A DNA stretch of 51,020 bases from a virus: positions 1-51,020 of IMG/VR virus record IMGVR_UViG_3300030328_001017; one strand, written 5' to 3'. Position numbers and translations under genes: made by a program. The notes beneath the pieces were generated by a model. That model did not search any database. It was not told where the DNA came from and saw only the letters and a list, made by a program, of their open reading frames with translations. Below are positions 27,672 to 36,112 of the stretch, piece by piece. Each line of letters starts with the position of its first letter. The first letter of the stretch is position 1.

Positions 27672-30600
27672 TAGTGTGAGTAATACTGAAGTATTCTCAA
27701 GTCTGGGTTATCACTATTAAGATTAGCCATAACCTTTTTCTTTAACGCAGATTTTTTCTTTTCAGTATCTCTTATAAGACTAGAAAGATTGTCATTAATC
27801 CCTGCATGTTCTTTAAGAGCTTCTATAAATATCTTAAGATCTCCTACTGTTAGTTGTGTATCAGGTCGGATTACCAAAGGGTGTTTTGTTTCATGGGTTC
27901 CTTCACGAGTAAAACCTTTAAACCCTTTACTTACCATATATCTTTGAAAAGATCTAACAGCAGCAAATGAATCTTCAGGTGGAGGATACATAATCTCTCC
28001 TAGTTTATTATTAAAATTCAAAATCTGCCTTCCACTTTTACTTCTGTAAGTTGAAAACAAATAATCAAGCATAGCTCTATCGTTTCCTATCAATGGTTCA
28101 TTCGGATTTTTAAATCTTTCATTTAAAGATTTTGACAACCGTTCTAAAGCTAGTTGTGCTTGTTTTAAATAAGACCATTGGAAATTAATATCTATCCATG
28201 CTTTGTTTACATTATGTAATACAGCATCATATGAAGCAGCATCCATTTTAAACGCATCGTAAATAGGAAACACATAAGGTTGTTGCTGTGGGTTCTGAGA
28301 TCTAACTTTAATATTTCTCCAATATCCACCCTTATTAGAAGCCAATCTTGCTACTGTTGCAGCATCAATTGACTGGACAGGGATGGGGATTGCAGCACCC
28401 CAGGATGTCCCGCCTACTTCTTCTGTTTGATTACCTGTTACAGGATCAGTTTTAAACTTTGGAGATGCAGACGTAGCTTCTTCACCGTACACCTGTGCTT
28501 TAGGAGAAGCTTTTGCTTGATAAAATGAAGAACCACTATCCCTTACTTCCATAAGAATTCTAGGAAACTCTGTTTTCCAAATGGTATCGTCTTGAGTATG
28601 TGTTATTTCTTTTCCACGAGTTTCTTTTAACGCTGACATAGCATCAGGGTTCTGATCAAAACTTGCTTGTATAAGCTTAGTCATAAGACCAATGCTTATC
28701 TTTTTATTAACAGGAAACTTTCCCTTAATTTTTACACCTTCTTTCCAAGGCTTGTTATAAGTTTCCTCATCAAACTTACCAGACTTAAGGGTTTGATAAG
28801 CATGTTCAACTGTTTGATAAACCCTTCCTTCTTTATCCTTAAAAGGACGAAGAGCAAGGTTACTAAGTCCAGAATTTTCACCAGACCCATACCAAATATT
28901 AAACTTACCTTTTTGATTAACAAAGATCCTATATTGTGTAGCACCTTCCTGAGCACCAGTGGTCATCATACCACCCATGTTAAGCTTGGAACCAGTCGGG
29001 CCATCAATAGTAAACAAACTGTTTGTAACAGCATGTACAAATGAAACACCCCTCATAACATTACGAGACATCATGGTTTCAAAACCCAAGACTTCTCTTA
29101 ATGCGGTATCATAATGAGAATGGATTGCGTCAACTAATTGATCACGAGCAGAATATAATATTTCTTCTTGAGCCTCTTGGATTCTTTTATTGTCTTCATA
29201 GCTTCCAGTAGATGATTCCATCAATGCCAAAAGGTCGGGTTTAGAATCATCAACTTTGGTTTCAAATGCATCCACAAGTATTTTAAATTCTTCTGCTTGA
29301 GCCTTAACCTTTGGGTCAGAACTATTAACATCTACCATTGTTTTTATAATAAACTCTTCGATGTCTTTTTTAAAACCTTCAACATTCTTACCATAACCAA
29401 ATGTCATAGATGTAGTTTTGTTTAGTCCCCTATTTGAATAAACAAACTTTGCTATGTCATACAGTTCAGAGAAATCATCTTTAGAGAATCGTCCAAATTC
29501 TTCCTTTGCCAAAAGAGTTTGTAATGTGTCATCAAGAACATCACGAATATCTTTATTTTCATCAAGAAAGAAATCACTAACTCCGCTACGAAGAACACCT
29601 GTACGATAAGCAATATCTTCAATACCTAGTTGCATTCCATTAGCAGCAAGGCCGTTAGTCTTACCATCTATGTATGCATTAAAGTATGTGTGATATGGTC
29701 TACCTGCATCCATAGCGTCTTTGTAATTAGCGAAATCTACAAGACCATCAATAAAAGCTTGACCATCATCACCTTGCTTTTCAATTTCTTTTATAAGATC
29801 AGCATCAGTATTAGGATCTAATGCTAACGCTGGCATCTGTGGAAAGTTAGGATCTTGCATTGACATACCTGAAGCAATAGCATCGGCTACTTTTTCAACT
29901 TGCTCATTAGAAATTGCTTCCAAAGCAGTCCGAAGTTTTACCCCCTTTTGGTATAATAACGTTTCATTTTTTTGAAGAGCTTTTTCTCTAGCCGAAGGAA
30001 CCAAGGCATCTGCATCCTCAACTAGAGCCTGTGCGTACATCTGTCGGAGTGCTCTCTCAAACCTAGAGCCTTTTACAATTTTTGTAGGGGTAGCACTACG
30101 AGTAACAAATCGAACAGCTTTCTTAGTTGTCGGATCAAAGTTTGTTTGTTGTACAGCAATACGACCTGTTGCTCCTTGAAGATAAAACGTGAGATAGTTT
30201 GCACCCTTACGGTCTAAACAAATACCGTATAGAGATTGAGCCAAATCATTTTCAATTGCATCCATACTGTCTTGCGGATCAGGAATAATCCTATGATTTC
30301 TTGCTTCAGCAATCTTTTCCCTAGCAATAAAGTCATTCATCTTATCTTCACCGATAAAATTAATAGACCTATAAGGGTTAGACGGAGAGCTTAAGGCTAC
30401 TAATGCAGTAGAAAGTAAAATCTTAAGACGCAATGGGTCAACTACATGGGCAACTTGAGAATAGTTTCTCATGGCCTCATTTAATTCTTTAGCATGTACA
30501 CCATCACCCTTAACGTGTACTCTTGCAGTAATATTACGAACAGTTCTTCCTATTTCACCACCTAATCTTCCATCAATTGGTGGTGCTTTTAAAGGACGAA

Positions 30601-31699
30601 CATGTTCTTTAGGAAGAAATTTCTTACGAAGGGTATTACCCTGTCTAAGAAGAGAAGCACCAGTGTCGGTAACTTCAAACATTGCTTGATCACCCTGAGT
30701 GTTATTATCTGGGCTTGTCCTGTTAAGAAAAACATTTTCGCCATACTGTCTATTCATACCGTAATAGTACAACTCTTTTGCCATATCCCCAAGCAAATAT
30801 TCTTCTTCAGGAGTAAGGTCAGTATAAGAATCAGTAGGCTTTTGCTGTTGTTCATTAAGGATTCTTTGGTGTGCTCTGTGTATTTCCCTTCCAAGCCTAC
30901 GGTTTCCATCAGCTTTAGAAAAAGCACCCTCGCCTAATAGCTGATCATCTGTAACTTCATCCATGTTTTCAAATTCATTATCTGGATTTCTACCAAAGAC
31001 AGTTTGAGACAAAGCATCTTCAGTTACATATGTTAAAACCTTAGCAAACAACGGAGTTAGCCTTGGTTTTCTAGGATCATTGGATGCTCTTCCCCCATCA
31101 AGAGCGTTGGTTTTATTTAATAGAGAGTTAACATTACTGTCTTGGGATGCAGCAGCTGTAGTACCTCCAAGGTATACAGTACCTGATTCAACATCTTGGG
31201 CTAGTCTTGCAGCCCTTCCTTCAATATCACCATTTGGCATAGCACTGGAAGAACCAGCAGCATTAGGGTCTCGTGCAGCTTTATTCCATCCCCAATATGT
31301 ACCCGCTTGTGGTTGAGTACCCCTTGATGTTTGAGTCATAGGGGGTATTGTTTCATTAGGATTCGGAGGACCAAACACTTCATCATATTCAGCTATGCTT
31401 TGACCAGTATCGTACTGCGCTTGTGCAGCTTCATCCTGTTGTACATCAACTGCATCGCTTGCAAAGTCATCTAATCTGACAACCGAAGAGTCCACGGCTT
31501 CTGGAGAGTCCTCCACAGGATCTTTTGTAACAGGCGTTACAGGGTCTCCTTGTGGGGTAGTACCCTCAGGATCTTCAGAGGCTGCTGACGAGGCTGTATT
31601 CCCCGCTAACACCTCTTCAAATCCTAAAGCTAACTCTAATTGATCTGAAGGCAGTACGTTACCAGTGTCTAAACCTGATACATTAGACTTACTTGCCAT
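27671..31699 (-). CDS. N4-type virion RNA polymerase with an inserted NADAR (YbiA-like) domain
   Basis: 1342 residues from the ATG at 31699, which has AGGAGAA upstream. Polymerase motifs in order: QGATGRIAV (T/DxxGR element, R513), YIDGKTNGLAANGM (motif A, D678), R757-GLN-K761-TTSMTFG-Y769-G (motif B, the exact Rx3Kx7YG spacing of T7 and N4 enzymes), VQSIDAATVAR (like T7 HSQDGSH) and PIYDAFKMDAAS (motif C, D1148). Between B and C, residues about 925-1053 form a NADAR-family domain: WYGSGENSGLSNLALRPF (936-953), TVEHAYQTLK (963-972) and RGKEITHTQDDTIW ... ILMEVRD. The B-to-C distance is 387 residues, against 181 in T7. The N-terminal about 250 residues are Pro/Thr/Asp-rich. It lies in the virion operon, so it would be injected and transcribe early genes. 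Confidence 0.85.
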   Translation of the reverse strand: MASKSNVSGLDTGNVLPSDQLELALGFEEVLAGNTASSAASEDPEGTTPQGDPVTPVTKDPVEDSPEAVDSSVVRLDDFASDAVDVQQDEAAQAQYDTGQSIAEYDEVFGPPNPNETIPPMTQTSRGTQPQAGTYWGWNKAARDPNAAGSSSAMPNGDIEGRAARLAQDVESGTVYLGGTTAAASQDSNVNSLLNKTNALDGGRASNDPRKPRLTPLFAKVLTYVTEDALSQTVFGRNPDNEFENMDEVTDDQLLGEGAFSKADGNRRLGREIHRAHQRILNEQQQKPTDSYTDLTPEEEYLLGDMAKELYYYGMNRQYGENVFLNRTSPDNNTQGDQAMFEVTDTGASLLRQGNTLRKKFLPKEHVRPLKAPPIDGRLGGEIGRTVRNITARVHVKGDGVHAKELNEAMRNYSQVAHVVDPLRLKILLSTALVALSSPSNPYRSINFIGEDKMNDFIAREKIAEARNHRIIPDPQDSMDAIENDLAQSLYGICLDRKGANYLTFYLQGATGRIAVQQTNFDPTTKKAVRFVTRSATPTKIVKGSRFERALRQMYAQALVEDADALVPSAREKALQKNETLLYQKGVKLRTALEAISNEQVEKVADAIASGMSMQDPNFPQMPALALDPNTDADLIKEIEKQGDDGQAFIDGLVDFANYKDAMDAGRPYHTYFNAYIDGKTNGLAANGMQLGIEDIAYRTGVLRSGVSDFFLDENKDIRDVLDDTLQTLLAKEEFGRFSKDDFSELYDIAKFVYSNRGLNKTTSMTFGYGKNVEGFKKDIEEFIIKTMVDVNSSDPKVKAQAEEFKILVDAFETKVDDSKPDLLALMESSTGSYEDNKRIQEAQEEILYSARDQLVDAIHSHYDTALREVLGFETMMSRNVMRGVSFVHAVTNSLFTIDGPTGSKLNMGGMMTTGAQEGATQYRIFVNQKGKFNIWYGSGENSGLSNLALRPFKDKEGRVYQTVEHAYQTLKSGKFDEETYNKPWKEGVKIKGKFPVNKKISIGLMTKLIQASFDQNPDAMSALKETRGKEITHTQDDTIWKTEFPRILMEVRDSGSSFYQAKASPKAQVYGEEATSASPKFKTDPVTGNQTEEVGGTSWGAAIPIPVQSIDAATVARLASNKGGYWRNIKVRSQNPQQQPYVFPIYDAFKMDAASYDAVLHNVNKAWIDINFQWSYLKQAQLALERLSKSLNERFKNPNEPLIGNDRAMLDYLFSTYRSKSGRQILNFNNKLGEIMYPPPEDSFAAVRSFQRYMVSKGFKGFTREGTHETKHPLVIRPDTQLTVGDLKIFIEALKEHAGINDNLSSLIRDTEKKKSALKKKVMANLNSDNPDLRILQYYSH
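28540..28930 (-). other. NADAR domain within the virion RNA polymerase
   Basis: Residues about 925-1053. The pattern S-N-x-A-x3-PF, then EHAYQ, a helix with ISIGLMTKLIQASFDQNP, then ...TRGKEITHTQDDTIW and LMEVRD, aligns over its length with E. coli YbiA. NADAR proteins bind ADP-ribose derivatives, and members have been reported to hydrolyse ADP-ribosyl-guanine and act as DarT1 antitoxins. The conserved Glu965/His966 pair is present. Activity in this setting is inferred. Confidence 0.8.
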
Positions 31700-31700
31700 A

Positions 31701-34700
31701 TTATTCTCCTTTATAATTCCAAGATTCTGGTATGAAATCTCCAACCCTTGAGAATCCACCAGTAACACCAAGGGCAGGTATCAACCTACTACCTTCTTGT
31801 GCACCACCAGCAAAGTCTCCTGTTGCTGTTTTACCCATTGCTCTACCAATACGTTTTAGTGTACCAGTAGCGGGTGCTTCACCTGTTGTCGTATTCCATA
31901 TCCATTCTCCAGCATTACCAGAACGTTGTTCATATATGGGGAAGAACTGATCAAGCACACGCTCACCAACACCAAGTAAACCTGATGATCGTATACCACG
32001 TTGGATATACTCTTCGGTTTCTAGGTGTGGGTTCTTACCTGTCTTGTACTCATCTTCGTCTAACCCACCATACTTAATAAGATCCTTTAGATACTGAGAG
32101 GCAAAGCCCATCATTATCATAGTACACATTAGAGCAAATGCATTGTACTTCATTGATGGAGTACCACGTTTGACATATTCACCCCATAGTTTAGGGATAT
32201 GGTTTGCTGTGAATGTTGCAATGAATCCTTGAAACTGTGTGAACAAGAAGAACCTTGGGTCTTGATAAATCAATGGCCTGTTGGCTATTCCTGGTAGTGC
32301 TACAGCATCATCGATAAAATTCATAGAGCCTATTCTTAAGTTGCTCATCATTAAATCTTCATCAGCTTTTATTTGTGCATCTGTTCTCTCATCAATACCA
32401 GTAGCTTCTCTGTTTCTAGATTCTATTTGTATCCTTACTGCGTCATCGACATTTATTCCAATGTTTCGTAAGGCTTCTTCTGATTCTTGAACCTCATTAG
32501 TTTTAGGATCACCACTTGTTCTTTGGTCAGTAACAATATTAATATGATCGAAAATATAATCAGCTGATATTGATGCTCTCATAGATCTGGTCATGTTAGT
32601 AAAACCAGTTAGCCCAGTAGCCTTAAAGAATATTTCATAGAACCTTTGATGTGATGGGTTCATTTCTGAAACACCAGTAACTGTAGCAGCACCTAGTTCC
32701 CATGCATCATATCCTAATTCTTTTCTCCAAGCTTGACCCCTAGATCTACTTGCTATAGGTAAACCTGTAGAAGGATCTATATTTCCTAGCTTCTCTTCTC
32801 TACGTGTTATAACAGAACCAGTTTCTTTTATACCAGAACTTATAGCCTTAGCTAGTTCTTGACCAAAGGATTGAAGACTTGTTTTATCAGAATCTTTTCC
32901 TTTCCTTTTAAAGATTTGTTCTGCAGTTAAAGCACGAGAAGACAATGCAAGTTCTGGAAGAGATGACACAGCAGCCATGCCTAGTGTTCCAATAGTTGTA
33001 AGGAACATAAGGTTTTTCTGGATACCCATAAGCATCTTACCCATGTCGGATGTCGGACGTTTATAGTTTCCAGATTCAGCATTAAGATAGTTTCTTAAAC
33101 CAACAGCAATTTTATTTACTTCTTCTGCAGGTACACCTTCAGCTTGCATCTTGTCTAAATAGTAAGCAATTATCTCACCATTCTTACCAATGTAATCTCT
33201 ATGTGCTGTAAACCTAGCAGCAGATTTAATAGAGTGTTGTATGTTCTTATAGATATCCCGCTGCATAAACTTTTCAAATACAAATTTACCATCAGCGCCT
33301 TTCTTTTCAGACATCCCAAGAGTGTTGGCTCTGTGAGATCCAGGAACAATACCACCTTTGGTGACATCAAACCCAGTGTTTAAATCAACACCAACAGCTG
33401 CTCCTGCTTCTTCTATATCGCTAATAGTATCCGAATATAATATCTGATCAACCAATTGTTTAGCAATTGATGGAGTAATTTTTGGATAGGTAGCAACTAA
33501 CAAAGCCTCAAACTCATTACGGTTTTTTTGAACAGCAACTTTATCTAGAGTCTTATATCTATGAAGGTAGTTTTTACGTTTTCCAAGATCTCCACCAGCT
33601 TTTACTTGATCGTTATACATAGCATCTGCTGTTTGATTCATTTGTACAGCAAGTGCTTTTATAGCATCAGCTTGTAATTTATTAAGACTTGTTGTATCTA
33701 AAAGATTAGGATCATAATTACCATCACTATCTACGGCTGCTTGAAGTCGTTTATAAATATCATCACTAAGAGTATCTATTTCCTTTTGACTTAACACTCT
33801 ACCATTTCCCATGATGTTATAAAAATCATCAGGGTTTTGTAACATGTTCCTGTATATAGAAACACGATCACGTTTAGCCATTTCAAAATCAGCACCGCTA
33901 AATACTTTTTGAAGACCACCACCAAGACTTGCTGCTAGCTTTCTAGCTGATGAAGACATCCTCTTAACTTCAGCAGGTATTATATAATCGATAGATCTTC
34001 TCCAAAGGGCTGGAGCAGACGCAAACATGTCACCAATTGTCTCACCAATGGTTCTATCCTTGAGTCTCTTTTTATCTGCTTCTCCTCTTAAGTCAATATC
34101 TGTCGGAGCAAAGTTTGTATTTTGTTTCTTTTTTTCATCTAATTCTTTTTTAATCTCTGCAATGTTTTCTTCATTAGATGTTACACGAGAGTTTGCAGGG
34201 TCTGATCTTGCTTTTTCACCTGCTTCTTTAGCAATCCTATCTATGTCTTGTGCTATATAATAGTCTAAACTTCCAGCAATAAACCTATTAGGACTAGATG
34301 GATCATACCCTTCATCTTTAGCTCTTCTATATTCTTCTGCACCTTTGGCCTTTTTATAAGCTTTATTATAAGCTATCTGACCGTTCCGAGTACGCTCTGC
34401 TTCAGCTTGTGCTCCCTCTTCAGAAAGACGTTTAGCTTCTGCAGGTAACTGACGTACTGCTACATCAGCCCAAGCACCAGCATTAACTGCTGCCCCAGGA
34501 ACTGCAAAGGTAGTACCTAAAGCAGTACCAGCTACTGCAGCCTGAACAATCCGATTGTTAAGTTCGTTATAGTCAAAGACCTTATCAGAACCAAGGGTTG
34601 CTCCGAGGTATGCAGTGGCTTCTTGCATAGCTTCTGTTGAACCCTCACCAACACCACCGATTAACCCTCGTGTTGCAAGGTCCCTAAAGATAGCCTTGGC

Positions 34701-36101
34701 TGTGATCTGTTGACGAGCTACCTTAGCTGCATCACCAGAAAGTTTTGCTAACTCTTTACGTGTTGCTGTAAGAAGTAATTTTTCAGCAACTTCTTTACTT
34801 AATCCTTTTCCTCCTTTTGCAACGTCAGCAGTCATCTTTTTAAGGGCTTGAGTGTACATAGACTTAGGTGTAATGCCTCGTTTAAATATAAGATTAATAC
34901 CAATCCTATCTAAAACAGCTTGAATTGTACCTGCTGCAATTGCAACAGTTGCACTTTTATTATCACCCTCCATCTCTGCCCATGTGTTTCCAGTATACAT
35001 AGACACGGGTAAAAGAATACTAGCACCTCCAGTAACCCCTGAAAGCAAAGCAGCACCACCAGATGCAGCCATGTATGGTATGGACATTGCAGCGTTGGTT
35101 CCTAAGAACTCAACGGCTGTTAGGAATCCATCTACATCTTTGTAGTCTGTAATGATCTTTCCGTTCTCACCCATACGGGTACGAGCACGTTCCATACCTG
35201 CTTCACCAAAGTCTTCTGCAGCTTCCCAATCTAATTTTTCTCCAAGCATATCTGCAAGAGCATAAGCGGATTGAGCCACACTGTTCCATCCAGTTTCCCA
35301 AGCAACAGTCATAGGATTATTAGCACGACCAGACACATCATCCCTATCAAAATAATCAATATCTGGTCTAGCATTTTTATCAATAGCATCTCTTTGTTGC
35401 TTAAGCATATGGAGGCCCACAAGATCTTGATCTGTAGGCTGTTCTCCATTCTCTCTCATTTCAGCTAGGCCATCTTCGACTGTTTTAATTTGTTCATCAA
35501 GCATACCGATCTCGCCAGAGAATCTTTGTGCTCTTTTAAACTGTTGGGCAAACCTTTGCTCTTCTCTGATACCTTCTTGTATCATCATACGAGCTTTATC
35601 AAATGCGCCAGGTTGGTAATCAGCAGAAGTTTGATCTGCTCTAGGACCTCTTAAAAATTCTTGATAATTCCTAGACCCCCGTAGTACATTACCAGGGTCA
35701 AACCCATTAGCAATATCTACGACACCATTAATAGCAAGCTCACGAGAAAAAGATTTACCAGTTTCTGGATGAACAAGATCACCCATTTGACGAGTTCCAG
35801 TAGCATCCATTTCTGGAGTACCATCTGGGTTCCATCGTCTACGAATTTCAGTATATCCAAGTTGGTTAGCCAAAGCTTGAACTTGTTCAGAAGTTTGAGT
35901 AGCTCCCACTTCTTGTGAGGCTTTTAAACCTTGCCATGATTTGTAAGTCTCAGGGGCATCAATACCCCCAAGACGTACATCTAAGTCGTTACCTTCTTCA
36001 CGGACAGTATCTGCATCCAAAAATGTAGTTTTATTTTTAGCACCTTTTAATTGGTTTGCTTCACCACTAAGGATGTTACTATAATCCGACACATCAAGCA
36101 T
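31701..36101 (-). CDS. Giant ejection (internal virion) protein with N-terminal staphylococcal-nuclease-like domain
   Basis: 1466 residues, close in size and place to T7 gp16 (1318). The N-terminal 150 residues look like an SNase (TNase) fold: FLDADTV (D29, D31), VRLGGIDAPET (R43, D48, E51), matching the Ca-binding and catalytic positions of the family. The middle contains long Ala/Gly-rich hydrophobic stretches (about 350-400 and 500-560) suited to membrane crossing. After a charged linker (about 600-690) come helical parts and a further hydrophobic part around 1060-1090. Such proteins are ejected into the periplasm to build the DNA conduit. A nuclease could clear host DNA or RNA at the entry site. 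AAGGAG precedes the ATG. Confidence 0.75.
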   Translation of the reverse strand: MLDVSDYSNILSGEANQLKGAKNKTTFLDADTVREEGNDLDVRLGGIDAPETYKSWQGLKASQEVGATQTSEQVQALANQLGYTEIRRRWNPDGTPEMDATGTRQMGDLVHPETGKSFSRELAINGVVDIANGFDPGNVLRGSRNYQEFLRGPRADQTSADYQPGAFDKARMMIQEGIREEQRFAQQFKRAQRFSGEIGMLDEQIKTVEDGLAEMRENGEQPTDQDLVGLHMLKQQRDAIDKNARPDIDYFDRDDVSGRANNPMTVAWETGWNSVAQSAYALADMLGEKLDWEAAEDFGEAGMERARTRMGENGKIITDYKDVDGFLTAVEFLGTNAAMSIPYMAASGGAALLSGVTGGASILLPVSMYTGNTWAEMEGDNKSATVAIAAGTIQAVLDRIGINLIFKRGITPKSMYTQALKKMTADVAKGGKGLSKEVAEKLLLTATRKELAKLSGDAAKVARQQITAKAIFRDLATRGLIGGVGEGSTEAMQEATAYLGATLGSDKVFDYNELNNRIVQAAVAGTALGTTFAVPGAAVNAGAWADVAVRQLPAEAKRLSEEGAQAEAERTRNGQIAYNKAYKKAKGAEEYRRAKDEGYDPSSPNRFIAGSLDYYIAQDIDRIAKEAGEKARSDPANSRVTSNEENIAEIKKELDEKKKQNTNFAPTDIDLRGEADKKRLKDRTIGETIGDMFASAPALWRRSIDYIIPAEVKRMSSSARKLAASLGGGLQKVFSGADFEMAKRDRVSIYRNMLQNPDDFYNIMGNGRVLSQKEIDTLSDDIYKRLQAAVDSDGNYDPNLLDTTSLNKLQADAIKALAVQMNQTADAMYNDQVKAGGDLGKRKNYLHRYKTLDKVAVQKNRNEFEALLVATYPKITPSIAKQLVDQILYSDTISDIEEAGAAVGVDLNTGFDVTKGGIVPGSHRANTLGMSEKKGADGKFVFEKFMQRDIYKNIQHSIKSAARFTAHRDYIGKNGEIIAYYLDKMQAEGVPAEEVNKIAVGLRNYLNAESGNYKRPTSDMGKMLMGIQKNLMFLTTIGTLGMAAVSSLPELALSSRALTAEQIFKRKGKDSDKTSLQSFGQELAKAISSGIKETGSVITRREEKLGNIDPSTGLPIASRSRGQAWRKELGYDAWELGAATVTGVSEMNPSHQRFYEIFFKATGLTGFTNMTRSMRASISADYIFDHINIVTDQRTSGDPKTNEVQESEEALRNIGINVDDAVRIQIESRNREATGIDERTDAQIKADEDLMMSNLRIGSMNFIDDAVALPGIANRPLIYQDPRFFLFTQFQGFIATFTANHIPKLWGEYVKRGTPSMKYNAFALMCTMIMMGFASQYLKDLIKYGGLDEDEYKTGKNPHLETEEYIQRGIRSSGLLGVGERVLDQFFPIYEQRSGNAGEWIWNTTTGEAPATGTLKRIGRAMGKTATGDFAGGAQEGSRLIPALGVTGGFSRVGDFIPESWNYKGE

Positions 36102-36112
36102 GGTAATACTCC

